Source: Kitasatospora azatica KCTC 9699 (GTDB lineage Bacteria > Actinomycetota > Actinomycetes > Streptomycetales > Streptomycetaceae). From it: a stretch of 64,000 nt of DNA. The notes beneath the pieces are model-generated. The model was not told where the DNA came from. It saw nothing but the letters and a program-made list of their open reading frames with translations, and did not search any database. Positions 25,134 through 34,085 of this stretch are shown in pieces. The translations under genes and the position numbers were made by a program. The stretch spans positions 1,364,001-1,428,000 of the forward strand of contig NZ_JQMO01000002.1 of assembly GCF_000744785.1 (NCBI RefSeq), read 5' to 3'. The stretch's first letter is position 1; every line of letters begins with the position of its first letter.

Positions 25134-25418
25134 GCACCCCTCCGCCGTGCTGCCACTTCCGCCCTGGTCCGGGATCAGCCCTGAGTCCCGACGGGACAGC
25201 CTAAGGCACCATCCCCGCTCGGTGACGCAGGCTTGGACCCTAGAGGGCCGACGCACCGAAAGCTCCGCCTACGCGTCGGTAACAGCCTCTTCCGGCCACC
25301 CGCCGACGTCGCCTATCGTGCCTGGACGGCAACTTCGGCGGGATCCTGATCGTCCGGGACCGGATCCGCCACCTCACCGAGGGCCCGGCCCGCTGACCAG
25401 CCCGGAGGGCTCCACCGC

Positions 25419-26093
25419 ATGTTGACCAGCCTCGCCACCTTCGCCGACAGCAAGCTCGCCGGCCGGGCCAAGGGTCTGCTGACCGCCTTCGCCGCCACCT
25501 CGGCCGCGCACCTCGGCTCGCTGCTGACGGACACCCATGTGGTGGAGCAGGCCACCAAGCCGGCCCTGATGCCGCTGCTGGCCGCCCACGCGGTGAGCGG
25601 CGCCGAGCGGCTGCCGCGGCTGCTGGCCCCCGCCCTGCTGGCCAGCACGGCGGGCGACACGCTGCTGCAGGTCGACGCGGAACCGGCCTTCCTGGCCGGT
25701 ATGGGTGCCTTCGCCACCGCGCACGTCTGCTACATCACCATGTTCGCCCAGCAGGGCGCGCTGACCGACCGTCGGCGGATCGCCATCACCGCGGCCGCCT
25801 ACGCGACGGCCTGGGCGGTGATGCTCAGCCGGCTCTGGCCGGGCCTGGGCACCCTGAAGGTCCCGGTGGCCGGCTACAGCCTGCTGCTGGCCGGCACCGC
25901 CGTCACCGCCGCCGGCCTCGGCCTGCGCGGGGGCCTGGGCGGCGGCCTCTTCCTGCTCTCCGACACCCTGATCGCCACCCGCCTGGCCGGCTGGAAGCAG
26001 CTGCCCGGACACGAGTTCTGGATCATGTCCACCTACATCACCGCCCAGTACCTGCTGGCCACCGCGGCGCTGAAGGCCGAGCAGGAGAACTGA
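25419..26093 (+). CDS. Lysoplasmalogenase (YhhN/TMEM86 family)
   Basis: This 224-residue protein has about seven to eight predicted membrane helices and the YhhN pattern: KPALMPLLAAHAV in an early helix, then STAGDTLLQVDAEPAFLAGMG, which holds the conserved Asp pair, and a late segment LFLLSDTLIA with another conserved Asp. Members cleave the vinyl-ether bond of lysoplasmalogens; in actinomycetes the true substrate is not established. It ends 3 bp from the convergent xthA gene, so no terminator fits between them. Confidence 0.85.
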   Translation: MLTSLATFADSKLAGRAKGLLTAFAATSAAHLGSLLTDTHVVEQATKPALMPLLAAHAVSGAERLPRLLAPALLASTAGDTLLQVDAEPAFLAGMGAFATAHVCYITMFAQQGALTDRRRIAITAAAYATAWAVMLSRLWPGLGTLKVPVAGYSLLLAGTAVTAAGLGLRGGLGGGLFLLSDTLIATRLAGWKQLPGHEFWIMSTYITAQYLLATAALKAEQEN

Positions 26094-26096
26094 GCG

Positions 26097-26900
26097 TCAG
26101 AGCGCCAGGTCGACGACGACGGGCGCGTGGTCCGAGGTGCCCTTGCCCTTGCGGGCCTCACGGTCCACGTAGCTGTCGGTGACGGCGGCGGTGAACGGGG
26201 CGTTGCCGTAGACCAGGTCGATCCGCATGCCGCGGTTCTTCGGGAAGGCGAGCTGGCGGTAGTCCCAGTAGGTGTAGGGGCGGTCGTACTTGAGGGCGCG
26301 GGGCACCACGTCGGCCAGGCCGGCCTCGCGCAGGTTGGCCAGGGCCGCGCGCTCCAGCGGGGTCACATGGGTCTGGCCCTCGAAGGCGGCGGTGTCGAAG
26401 ACGTCCTCGTCGGTCGGCGCCACGTTGTAGTCGCCGAGCACCGCGAACGGCCGCTCCCCCGCCGCGTCGGCGAGCACGTCCTGGCGCAGCGTCTCCAGCC
26501 AGTCCAGCTTGTAGCGGTAGTGCGCGTGGTCGACCTCGCGCCCGTTCGGCACGTAGACCGACCAGACCCGCACCGGACCGCAGGTGGCCGCGATGGCGCG
26601 CGGCTCCAGCGAGGGCAGCAGCGCGTCGTCGGCCAGGTAACCGGGCTGGCCGGGCAGGTCGCGGACCACGTCCGCGAAGCCGACCCTGGAGAGGATCGCC
26701 ACGCCGTTCCACCGGCCGGTGCCGTGCGCCTCGGTCTCGTAGCCCAGCGCCCGGACCTCCTCGTAGGGGAAGGCGTCGGTGGCGCACTTCAGCTCCTGCA
26801 GGCAGACCACGTCGGGCTTGGCGCTCTCCAGCCACTCCAGCAGCTTGGGCAGCCGCGCGGTCACGGAGTTGATGTTCCAGGTGGCGATGCGCAGGGTCAC
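26097..26900 (-). CDS. xthA: Exodeoxyribonuclease III (AP endonuclease)
   Basis: The 267-residue protein is a full-length member of the XthA family. It begins LRIATWNINSVTARLPKLLEWL with the metal-site Asn. Next come VCLQELKC (Glu), the catalytic GDYNVAPTDEDV (Asp and Asn) and the final TSDHAPVVVDLAL (Asp-His). It removes nucleotides from 3' ends and cuts at abasic sites in base excision repair, using Mg2+. It is monocistronic between the lysoplasmalogenase gene (convergent) and a terminator. Confidence 0.92.
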   Translation of the reverse strand: MTLRIATWNINSVTARLPKLLEWLESAKPDVVCLQELKCATDAFPYEEVRALGYETEAHGTGRWNGVAILSRVGFADVVRDLPGQPGYLADDALLPSLEPRAIAATCGPVRVWSVYVPNGREVDHAHYRYKLDWLETLRQDVLADAAGERPFAVLGDYNVAPTDEDVFDTAAFEGQTHVTPLERAALANLREAGLADVVPRALKYDRPYTYWDYRQLAFPKNRGMRIDLVYGNAPFTAAVTDSYVDREARKGKGTSDHAPVVVDLAL

Positions 26901-26943
26901 GACGGAGGCCTTCAGCTAGCGGACGACAGGGACAGTTCGAAGA

Positions 26944-26978
26944 CGAGGACGGGCGCCCCTTCGGGTCACCCGTCCTCG
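26944..26978. terminator. Terminator hairpin downstream of ggt
   Basis: A perfect 10-bp stem (26944-26953 with 26969-26978) holds a 15-base loop that can itself pair CCC with GGG around CTTC. It lies 25 bases downstream of the ggt stop on the minus strand, before the xthA promoter. Confidence 0.7.
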
Positions 26979-27002
26979 AATCTACCGCCGGTCACCGACA
27001 AC

Positions 27003-28796
27003 TCATCGTGTTGGCCGCACCACCGCCGCCGACCCGCCGCCGCGCCGCACCGGTTCGGCCGCCGCGACCCAGCGCCCGTCCGGCAGGTGCTCGACCCCGG
27101 TGGCCGCGCCGATCTCGGGGTTCAACGTGAACACCTGCCCGAGCGCCTCGAGCCTGGCCCGTTCGGGCAGCGACAGGAAGGCCGGCTCGGCCTCGGTGGC
27201 GGACCGGTTGCGCTGGCTGGCGCGCGGCGCGGCGATCGCCTGCTCCAGGGTCAGGCCGCGGTCGATCCGCCCGACCAGCACCTGCAGCACGGTGGTGATG
27301 ATGGTGGCCCCACCGGGCGAGCCGGCCGCGAAGGCCACCTCGCCGTCGCGCAGCACGATGGTCGGCGAGATCGAGGAGCGCGGCCGCTTGCCGGGCCCGG
27401 GCAGGTTGGGGTCGGGGACCCCGGGCGTGTTGGGCACGAAGGAGAAGTCGGTCAACTCGTTGTTGAGCAGGAACCCGCGCCCGGGGACGGTGATCGCGCT
27501 GCCGCCGGTCTGCTCGATGGTGAGGGTGTACGAGACCACGTCGCCCCACTTGTCGGCGACGGTCAGGTGGGTGGTGTTCGGCCCCTCGTAACTCTCCTGC
27601 ACCGCCGGTCCCGAGGAGGCGCAGTCGGCCGGGTGGTACGGGTCGCCGGGCGCCAGCGGACTGCTCAGCGCGTGCGCCGGATCGATCAGGCAGGCCCGCC
27701 CGGCGGCGTAGTCCTCGGAGAGCAGCTGACGGGTCGGCACCTGCTCGAAGGCGGGGTCGCCGACCCAGCGGTTGCGGTCGGCGAAGGCGATCCGGGAGGC
27801 CTCCAGGAAGCGGTGGTAGTACTGCGTGCTGTCCACCCGGGAGAGGTCGCCGGTCTCCTGCAGCAGGTTGAGCGCCTCGCCCACGGTGGTCCCGCCGGAG
27901 GAGGACGGGGCGATGCTGTACACGTCGTAGTCGCCGTACTCGACGTGGGTGGGCGCCTGCCGGTGCACCTGGTAGCCGGCCAGGTCGCCGGCGTCCAGCT
28001 TGCCGGTGCGCACCACCCGGCTGCTGGCCGGGTCGACCGGCGGGTGCTGCACGGTCTGCACGATGTCGGCGCCGATGTCGCCCTGGTAGAGGGCCTTGAC
28101 CCCGTCCCGGCCGAGTTCGCGGTAGGTGCCGGCGAGGTCGGGGTTGCGCAGCACCGAGCCGACGGCGGGCAGCTGCCCGCCGGGCAGGAAGAGCTGGCGG
28201 GAGGCCGGGAAGTCCTGGAACCGGGCCTGGTTGAGGGCGGTCTGGTCCCGGAAGGTCTGGTCGACCGTGAAGCCGTGGTCGGCGATCTTCTCGGCGGGCT
28301 TGAGCAGCTCGCCGAGCGGCCGGCTGCCCCACAGGTCGAGGGCCTGCTGCCAGGTGGCGGCGGTGCCGGGCACGCCGACCGAACGGCCGCTGGTGACGGC
28401 GTCGGCGAAGGCCAGCGGCCGGCCGTTCTCCAGGAAGAGCGAGCTGTCCGCCGAGAGCGGCGCCCGCTCCCGGCCGTCCAGGGTCTGCACCCGCCCGGTC
28501 CGGGCGTCGTAGTAGACGAAGTAGCCGCCCCCGCCGATCCCGGAGGAGTAGGGCTCGGTCACCCCGAGCGCGGCGGCGGTGGCGACGGCGGCGTCCACGG
28601 CGTTGCCGCCCTTGCGCAGCACCTCGATGCCGGCGGCGGTGGCGTCGGCGTCCACCGAGGCGACCGCCCCGCCGTAGCCGACGGCCTCGGGGACCTTCGG
28701 AGTGAGTGGATCGGCCTGCGCGGGGACGACGGTCCCCAGCGCGGCGGATGCCAGGGCGAGCGCGAGCGGTAAGGCGAGACGGGTCGGAACGCGCAT
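27003..28796 (-). CDS. ggt: Gamma-glutamyltransferase, secreted
   Basis: The 597-residue precursor starts with a Sec-type signal peptide ending AQA (about residue 28). The large-subunit part includes GGNAVDAAVATAAALGVTEP and SGIGGGGYFVYYD. Autocleavage is expected before the nucleophilic Thr in NTTHLTV, and the small subunit then has GGSAITVPGRGFLLNNELTDF and SSISPTIVLRDGE. It cleaves the gamma-glutamyl bond of glutathione and similar compounds outside the membrane. Codon 9 is TTA (28770-28772) within the signal peptide, so expression may depend on bldA. A terminator follows the gene. It is divergent from the cytochrome b gene. Confidence 0.92.
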   Translation of the reverse strand: MRVPTRLALPLALALASAALGTVVPAQADPLTPKVPEAVGYGGAVASVDADATAAGIEVLRKGGNAVDAAVATAAALGVTEPYSSGIGGGGYFVYYDARTGRVQTLDGRERAPLSADSSLFLENGRPLAFADAVTSGRSVGVPGTAATWQQALDLWGSRPLGELLKPAEKIADHGFTVDQTFRDQTALNQARFQDFPASRQLFLPGGQLPAVGSVLRNPDLAGTYRELGRDGVKALYQGDIGADIVQTVQHPPVDPASSRVVRTGKLDAGDLAGYQVHRQAPTHVEYGDYDVYSIAPSSSGGTTVGEALNLLQETGDLSRVDSTQYYHRFLEASRIAFADRNRWVGDPAFEQVPTRQLLSEDYAAGRACLIDPAHALSSPLAPGDPYHPADCASSGPAVQESYEGPNTTHLTVADKWGDVVSYTLTIEQTGGSAITVPGRGFLLNNELTDFSFVPNTPGVPDPNLPGPGKRPRSSISPTIVLRDGEVAFAAGSPGGATIITTVLQVLVGRIDRGLTLEQAIAAPRASQRNRSATEAEPAFLSLPERARLEALGQVFTLNPEIGAATGVEHLPDGRWVAAAEPVRRGGGSAAVVRPTR

Positions 28797-28950
28797 CGGG
28801 CAGACCTCCTGAGTCGGCGTCAGGTCCCTGTTCTATCCGAAGCTGCCATTGAGGTGAACCCCACGCCGCACCCGGGTTCACTGCCGCCACGGCGGCGCGG
28901 GCCCGACCAGACTGGTCCGACGGGCGGAACGGACGAGAGGTACGGGTCGC

Positions 28951-30585
28951 ATGCGGCGGTCGCACAACGAGCGGCTCGAGCGGGATCGCCAGGAGCGGGT
29001 ACGGAAGCTGCGCGAGCTGCGGGGACAGGCCCGGGACGCGGCCGAGCGCTCCCAGCACCAGCGCAGGGGCCGCCGGGCCGAGGGCGCCGCGGTCTGGACG
29101 GACGGCCGACTGCCGTTCCTGGACGCCGGCAAGGGCCTGCTGCGCAAGATCTTCCCCGACCACTGGTCCTTCCTGCTCGGCGAGCTCGCCCTGTACAGCT
29201 TCACCCTGCTGCTGCTCACCGGGGTCTACCTGACCTTCTTCTTCAAGCCCTCGATGGGCGAGGTCGTCTACCAGGGCAGCTACGCGCCCCTGCACGGCGT
29301 CCGGATGACCGAGGCCTTCGCCAGCACCCTGGCGATCAGCTTCGACGTCCGCGGCGGCCTGCTGATCCGTCAGATGCACCACTGGGCGGCGCTGGTCTTC
29401 GTCGCCGCCATCGGGGCGCACATGCTGCGGATCTTCTTCACCGGCGCCTACCGCCGCCCCCGCGAGATCAACTGGCTGCTCGGCCTGACGCTGTTCCAGC
29501 TCGCCCTGGTCGAGGGCTTCGCCGGCTACTCGCTCCCCGACGACCTGCTCTCCGGCACCGGCTTGCGCACCGCCCAGGGCTTCATGCTGGCCATCCCGCT
29601 GGTCGGCAGCTACCTGGCCTTCTTCGCCTTCGGCGGCGAGTGGCCGGGCCAGGACATCATCCCGCGCCTGTACTCCACCCATGTGCTGCTGCTGCCCGGG
29701 CTGCTGCTGGGCCTGGTGACGGCCCATCTGATCCTGGTCTTCTACCTCAAGCACACCCAGTGGGCCGGGCCGGGGCGCAGCGGGCGGAACGTGGTGGGCC
29801 AGCCGTTCTTCCCGCACTTCGTCGCGAAGACGGGGGGCCTGGCGGCGATGGTCTTCGGCCTGATGGCACTGCTGTCCGCCGTCGCCCAGATCAACCCGAT
29901 CTGGACCTACGGCCCCTACCGCCCCGACCAGGACTCCACGGATGCGCAGCCGGACTGGTACATGGGCTTCCTCGAGGGCGCCCTGCGCCTGATGCCGGGA
30001 GTCGAGACGCGGGCCTGGGGGCACACCATCGCCTGGAACCCGCTGGTCCCGGCGGTGCTCTTCCCGCTGGTCCTGTTCATGCTGCTCTACGCCTACCCGT
30101 TCGTGGAGCAGTGGATCACCGGCGACCGCGGCGAGCACCACCTCTGCGACCGCCCGCGCAACCGGCCCACCCGCACCGCCATCGGCGTCGCATCCTTCAC
30201 GGGCTATGCGGTGCTCCTGATCGCGGGCGGCCAGGACGTCATCGCCTACAAGTTCAACGTCTCCGTCAACGCCCTCAACTGGACCCTGCGGATCGCGCTC
30301 TTCCTCGCCCCCCTGCTCGCCTTCTGGCTCACCCGCTGGCTCTGCCTGGCCCTGCAGTCCCACGACCGCGCCCGGGTCAGCGGGGGCACCCCCACCGGCT
30401 TCGTCCACCAGACCCCCGAAGGCGGCTTCGAGCAGGACCACGACCCGCTGACGGCGCAGGAGAAGTACACGCTGACGGCGGATCAGCCCCCGGAGCCGGT
30501 CGAGGCGGCGGACGCGTCCCGCGGTGAGCGGGTGCGGGCGGCGGTGAGCGAGTGGTACTACCGGGACCGGGACCCGGAGCGGTAG
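28951..30585 (+). CDS. qcrB: Cytochrome b subunit (QcrB-like), solitary paralogue
   Basis: This 544-residue membrane protein has the actinobacterial QcrB layout. A charged N-terminus is followed by eight to nine helices. The paired heme histidines are visible in IRQMHHWAALVFVAAIGAHM and in STHVLLLPGLLLGLVTAHL. The Qo-site PEWY motif of mitochondrial b is replaced by QPDWYMGFLEG, as in actinobacteria. A long charged C-terminal tail follows. Normally qcrB is made with qcrC and qcrA (cytochrome cc and Rieske protein), but neither is nearby, so this is a second copy outside the main operon. A solitary ctaF-ctaD pair lies just downstream on the other strand. Confidence 0.88.
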   Translation: MRRSHNERLERDRQERVRKLRELRGQARDAAERSQHQRRGRRAEGAAVWTDGRLPFLDAGKGLLRKIFPDHWSFLLGELALYSFTLLLLTGVYLTFFFKPSMGEVVYQGSYAPLHGVRMTEAFASTLAISFDVRGGLLIRQMHHWAALVFVAAIGAHMLRIFFTGAYRRPREINWLLGLTLFQLALVEGFAGYSLPDDLLSGTGLRTAQGFMLAIPLVGSYLAFFAFGGEWPGQDIIPRLYSTHVLLLPGLLLGLVTAHLILVFYLKHTQWAGPGRSGRNVVGQPFFPHFVAKTGGLAAMVFGLMALLSAVAQINPIWTYGPYRPDQDSTDAQPDWYMGFLEGALRLMPGVETRAWGHTIAWNPLVPAVLFPLVLFMLLYAYPFVEQWITGDRGEHHLCDRPRNRPTRTAIGVASFTGYAVLLIAGGQDVIAYKFNVSVNALNWTLRIALFLAPLLAFWLTRWLCLALQSHDRARVSGGTPTGFVHQTPEGGFEQDHDPLTAQEKYTLTADQPPEPVEAADASRGERVRAAVSEWYYRDRDPER

Positions 30586-30653
30586 GACAGCGCGGCAGAA
30601 CCGATCAGGATTCGAGAAGCGTCGGCCACCCGCCCGCGCCTAGCGTTTGAGCC

Positions 30654-31283
30654 ATGACGAACATCGAGTCCATCACCCTCGAGGTGGCCGACCCCACGGC
30701 CGCCGCTCACTTCTACTCCGCCGCCTTCGGCCTGGACACCCGGCTCCGCCTGCGGGCCACGGCGGCACCGACGACCGGCTTCCGCGGCTTCACCCTCTCC
30801 CTCACCACCTCCCGGCCGGGCAACGTCGACGCGCTGATCAACGCCGCCCTCGAGGCCGGCGCCACCACCCTCAAGCCCGCGACGAAGTCGATCTGGGGCT
30901 ACGGCGGCACCGTGCAGGCTCCGGACGGGACGGTCTGGAAGGTCGCGACCTCCGCCAAGAAGGACACCGGCCCGGCCACCAAGGAGTTCGACGAGCTGGT
31001 GCTCCTGCTGGGCGTCGAGGACATGGCGGCGAGCAAGCGGTTCTACGTCGAGCACGGCCTCACCGTGGCGAAGAGCTTCGCCCGGATGTACGTGGAGTTC
31101 GCGGCCGACTCGGGCCCCGTCAAGCTGGGGCTGTACCGGCGCCGGGCGCTCGCCAAGGACGCCGGCGTCACGCCCGAGGGCACGGGAGCGCACCGGATCG
31201 CGATCGGCGCCGCTGCCGGGGCGTTCACCGACCCGGACGGGTACGCCTGGGAGCCCAGCAGCTCACCGGCTCTCACCGTCTGA
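30654..31283 (+). CDS. VOC (glyoxalase/bleomycin resistance) superfamily protein, two domains
   Basis: The 209-residue protein contains two VOC modules. The first (about 1-105) starts ITLEVADPTAAAHFYSAAFG and ends with APDGTVWKVA; the second (about 115-205) has LLLGVEDMAASKRFYVEHG and ends TDPDGYAWEP. Such proteins bind a metal or a ligand in a paired beta-alpha-beta-beta-beta fold; the reaction is not known. The metal positions expected at the strand ends are weak here (no clear His/Glu set), so binding rather than catalysis is possible. It overlaps the convergent ctaF gene by 21 bp. Confidence 0.8.
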   Translation: MTNIESITLEVADPTAAAHFYSAAFGLDTRLRLRATAAPTTGFRGFTLSLTTSRPGNVDALINAALEAGATTLKPATKSIWGYGGTVQAPDGTVWKVATSAKKDTGPATKEFDELVLLLGVEDMAASKRFYVEHGLTVAKSFARMYVEFAADSGPVKLGLYRRRALAKDAGVTPEGTGAHRIAIGAAAGAFTDPDGYAWEPSSSPALTV

Positions 31284-31664
31284 GCGCCGCGCGTACTGGA
31301 AGACGAAGCCGACCACGCCCGGGACCAGCAGTCCGAAGCCGATCAGCGCCAGCCAGGCCCCGAAGACCACGCCCAGGGCGAGCACGGTGACGCCCACGGC
31401 GGTCAGCAGCGGGTAGCCGCTGGCCGGCGCGAAGAAGTCCAACGGGCCCGCACCCTCGGCGATCTCGGCGTCGGCGCGGTCCTGCGGGCGCCGGGCCCGG
31501 CGCAGGTACTGGGTCCAGAAGAAGGCCGCGACCAGCGCGGACATCAGGAAGGCCACGATCAGCGCGGCCTTGCCGCCCGGCTCGTGGGCGAAGACGCCGT
31601 AGACGGCGGCCATCACGCCGAAGAAGCCGGCCCAGCCGGTGAAGAGGTACGCCTCGGTCTTCAC
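31263..31664 (-). CDS. ctaF: Cytochrome c oxidase subunit 4, actinobacterial (CtaF)
   Basis: This 133-residue protein matches the four-helix CtaF subunit: it starts [23 protein letters not shown], then [19 protein letters not shown], a charged loop and two C-terminal helices. It stabilises subunit I in the bcc-aa3 supercomplex. GTG 31664 has AGGAGG upstream and overlaps the ctaD stop (GTGA). Genes for subunits II and III are not here. Confidence 0.88.
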   Translation of the reverse strand: MKTEAYLFTGWAGFFGVMAAVYGVFAHEPGGKAALIVAFLMSALVAAFFWTQYLRRARRPQDRADAEIAEGAGPLDFFAPASGYPLLTAVGVTVLALGVVFGAWLALIGFGLLVPGVVGFVFQYARRSDGESR

Positions 31665-33328
31665 GGCGACTCCTCCTGGGGTTCGAGCACCGCTCGGCTG
31701 TACTGCGGGTGGTGCAGGTCGAAGGCCGGGCACTCGGAGCGGATCCGGGGCATGGCGTGGAAGTTGTGCCGCGGCGGCGGGCAGGAGGTGGCCCACTCCA
31801 GCGAACGGCCGTAGCCCCAGGGGTCGTCCTCGGTGACCTTCGGCGCGTGCCCGGCGGTCCACCAGACGTTGTAGAGGAACGGCAGGGTGGACAACCCGAG
31901 CAGCACGGCGCCGATCGTGGAGACGGTGTTCAGCGTGGTGAAGCCGTCCGAGGCCAGGTAGTCGGCGTAGCGGCGCGGCATGCCGGCCGCGCCCAGCCAG
32001 TGCTGCACCAGGAAGGTGGTGTGGAAGGCCGGGAGGAGCAGCCAGAAGTGCAGTCGGGCCAGCCGCTCGTCCAGCATCCGCCCGGTCATCTTGGGCCACC
32101 AGAAGTAGAAGCCGGCGAAGGTGGCGAAGACCACCGTGCCGAACAGCACGTAGTGCAGGTGGGCGACGACGAAGAAGCTGTCCGAGACCTGGAAGTCGAT
32201 CGGCGGGGCCGCCAGCAGTACTCCGGTCAGGCCGCCGAGGAGAAAGGTGACCAGGAAGCCGATCGCGAAGAGCATCGGGCTCTCGAAGGAGAGCGAGCCG
32301 CCGAGCATGGTGCCGATCCAGTTGAAGAACTTCACCCCGGTGGGCACCGCGATCAGCAGCGAGGTCAGCGAGAAGAACGGCAGCAGCACCTGCCCGGTGA
32401 CGAACATGTGGTGCGCCCAGACCACCGCGGACAGCGCGGTGATCGCGATGGTGGCGGCGATCAGCCCGTAGTAGCCGAAGATCGGCTTGCGGCTGAAGAC
32501 CGGGATGATCTCGCTGATGATGCCGAAGAACGGCAGCGCCACGATGTAGACCTCGGGGTGCCCGAAGAACCAGAACAGGTGCTGCCAGAGCAGCGCGCCG
32601 CCGTTGGCCGGGTCGAACACGTGCGTGCCGAACCGGCGGTCGGCCTCGAGCGCGAGCAGCGCGGCGGTCAGCACCGGGAAGGCGAGCAGCGCCAGGATCG
32701 AGGTGAAGAGCACGTTCCAGGTGAAGATCGGCATCCGGAAGAGCGTCATGCCGGGTGCGCGCAGGCAGACCACCGTGGTGATGAAGTTGACCGCGCCCAG
32801 GATGGTGCTCATACCGGCCACCACCAGGCCCATGGTCCACAGGTCGCCGCCGGTGCCCGGGCTGCGCACCGGCCCGTTCAGCGGCGCGTAGGCGAACCAG
32901 CCGAAGGAGGCGGCGCCGCCGCTGGTGAAGAAGCCGGAGACCACCATCAGGCCGCCGAACAGGAACACCCAGTAGGTGAAGGCGTTCAGCCTCGGGAACG
33001 CGACGTCCGGGGAGCCGATCTGCAGGGGCATCACGGCGTTGGCGAAGCCGGCGAAGGTGGGGGTGGCGAAGAGCAGCATCATCACCGTGCCGTGGATGGT
33101 GAAGAGCTGGTTGTACTGCTCGTTGCTGAACAGCTGCAGGCCCGGGCGGGCCAGCTCGGCGCGCATCAGCAGGGCCAGGATCCCGGCGAACAGGAAGAAG
33201 CCGAAGGAGGTGGCCAGGTAGAGGTTGCCGATCACCTTGTGGTCGGTGGTGGTCAGCCACCCCAGCACCCGGGCGCCCCGGCGCAGTCGTGCCCCGCTCG
33301 GCGCCGCCGCCTGCGCGACCTGCGTCAT
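31661..33328 (-). CDS. ctaD: Cytochrome c oxidase subunit I (aa3 type), solitary paralogue
   Basis: The 555-residue protein has twelve predicted helices and all the cofactor residues. HGTVMMLLF holds the first heme a His. GHPEVYIV holds the CuB His cross-linked to Tyr, and VWAHHMF holds the CuB His pair. [12 protein letters not shown] holds the heme a3 and heme a histidines. The K-channel Lys lies in [12 protein letters not shown]. It should be catalytically complete. The start is ATG 33328 behind AGGAGG. With ctaF it forms a two-gene unit without ctaC or ctaE, so it must recruit subunits II and III from the main operon elsewhere if it works as an oxidase. It is divergent from the phosphoribosyltransferase gene. 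Confidence 0.92.
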   Translation of the reverse strand: MTQVAQAAAPSGARLRRGARVLGWLTTTDHKVIGNLYLATSFGFFLFAGILALLMRAELARPGLQLFSNEQYNQLFTIHGTVMMLLFATPTFAGFANAVMPLQIGSPDVAFPRLNAFTYWVFLFGGLMVVSGFFTSGGAASFGWFAYAPLNGPVRSPGTGGDLWTMGLVVAGMSTILGAVNFITTVVCLRAPGMTLFRMPIFTWNVLFTSILALLAFPVLTAALLALEADRRFGTHVFDPANGGALLWQHLFWFFGHPEVYIVALPFFGIISEIIPVFSRKPIFGYYGLIAATIAITALSAVVWAHHMFVTGQVLLPFFSLTSLLIAVPTGVKFFNWIGTMLGGSLSFESPMLFAIGFLVTFLLGGLTGVLLAAPPIDFQVSDSFFVVAHLHYVLFGTVVFATFAGFYFWWPKMTGRMLDERLARLHFWLLLPAFHTTFLVQHWLGAAGMPRRYADYLASDGFTTLNTVSTIGAVLLGLSTLPFLYNVWWTAGHAPKVTEDDPWGYGRSLEWATSCPPPRHNFHAMPRIRSECPAFDLHHPQYSRAVLEPQEESP

Positions 33329-33443
33329 CCGACCTCCTCGCCGAACCGACCAGCACCGCCCGTCGTGACACGCGCACGGACGGTGCTCATGCAACCACGT
33401 AAACCGGTTGATGGACCGTCAGGCCAGCCGCGACACTCGCTGC

Positions 33444-34085
33444 ATGAACGTGATCAACGCACGGAAGGCGGTTCTCGAACACTTTCGCTGGGACGGCGGA
33501 CACGCCGATGTCTGGTCCGTCTTCCGCGACGGACCGGCCCTGGCCGCGACGGTGCGGGCCCTGGTCGAGCCGTTCCGCTCGGCCGGCGTCACGGCGGTGG
33601 CCGGGGTGGAGTCGCGCGGCTTCCTGCTCGGCGCGGCGGCCGCCATCGAACTCGGCGTGGGCTTCGTCGCGGTCCGCAAGGCCGCGGGGCTGCTCCCGGG
33701 GCCGAAGCTCAGCCGGGACGCGGAGCCCGTTGATTGTCGCTTTGTGGGCAGCTCCTCCGCTGCGGGCGGGTGCCGCCTCGTCCCTCGGCAGCCCCCACCC
33801 TTCGCTACGTCGCAGCCCAGTCGCTCGGACTACCTAAGGCCCCGCCACACCCTGCGCCTGCAGCGGTCCGCGCTCTGCGAGCGGGACCGGGTGCTGCTGG
33901 TGGACGACTGGATCGAGACCGGCAGCCAGGCGGCCGCCGTGCGCGAGCTGGTCCGCGAGTGCGGCGCGGGATGGGCCGGCTGCGCGGTGATCGTCGACCA
34001 GCTGACGGGCGGCCGGCGGCCCGCGCTCGGCCCGATCCACGGCCTGCTGAGGGCCGATCAGCTGCCGGCGGTCCCGGGGAGCTGA
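33444..34085 (+). CDS. Adenine phosphoribosyltransferase-like protein with an in-frame insertion
   Basis: The 213-residue protein has the type I PRTase fold. GVESRGFLLGAAAAIELG and FVAVRKAAGLLPGPK are the first half, and RVLLVDDWIETGSQAAA is the PRPP loop (family DD-x-x-x-T-G). Between them about 33 residues (from about 93 to 126, ending PPPFATSQPSRS) are foreign to the family, after which the sequence resumes at DYLRPRHTLRLQR. The insertion falls in the flexible catalytic loop region and may weaken activity. The usual role would be purine salvage or a PRPP-dependent transfer. It abuts the convergent glucokinase gene. Confidence 0.7.
   Translation: MNVINARKAVLEHFRWDGGHADVWSVFRDGPALAATVRALVEPFRSAGVTAVAGVESRGFLLGAAAAIELGVGFVAVRKAAGLLPGPKLSRDAEPVDCRFVGSSSAAGGCRLVPRQPPPFATSQPSRSDYLRPRHTLRLQRSALCERDRVLLVDDWIETGSQAAAVRELVRECGAGWAGCAVIVDQLTGGRRPALGPIHGLLRADQLPAVPGS
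33724..33825 (+). repeat. About 100-bp in-frame insertion inside the phosphoribosyltransferase gene
   Basis: The stretch does not code for any conserved part of the family and has several short inverted repeats (for example GCAGC-6 bases-GCTGC near 33750). Its length keeps the reading frame. It looks like a small repetitive element, but no second copy is in the window to prove this. Limits are approximate. Confidence 0.45.

Noticed and set aside
25336..25392. Open frame ending GGILIVRDRIRHLTEGPAR just before the lysoplasmalogenase gene, considered as a gene remnant
   Set aside because: It has no start, is only about 25 codons long and no family was recognised. It may simply be leader DNA.
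28951..33328. A complete bcc-aa3 operon
   Set aside because: No cytochrome c, Rieske, or oxidase subunit II/III genes are present, and the genes are on opposite strands around a VOC gene.
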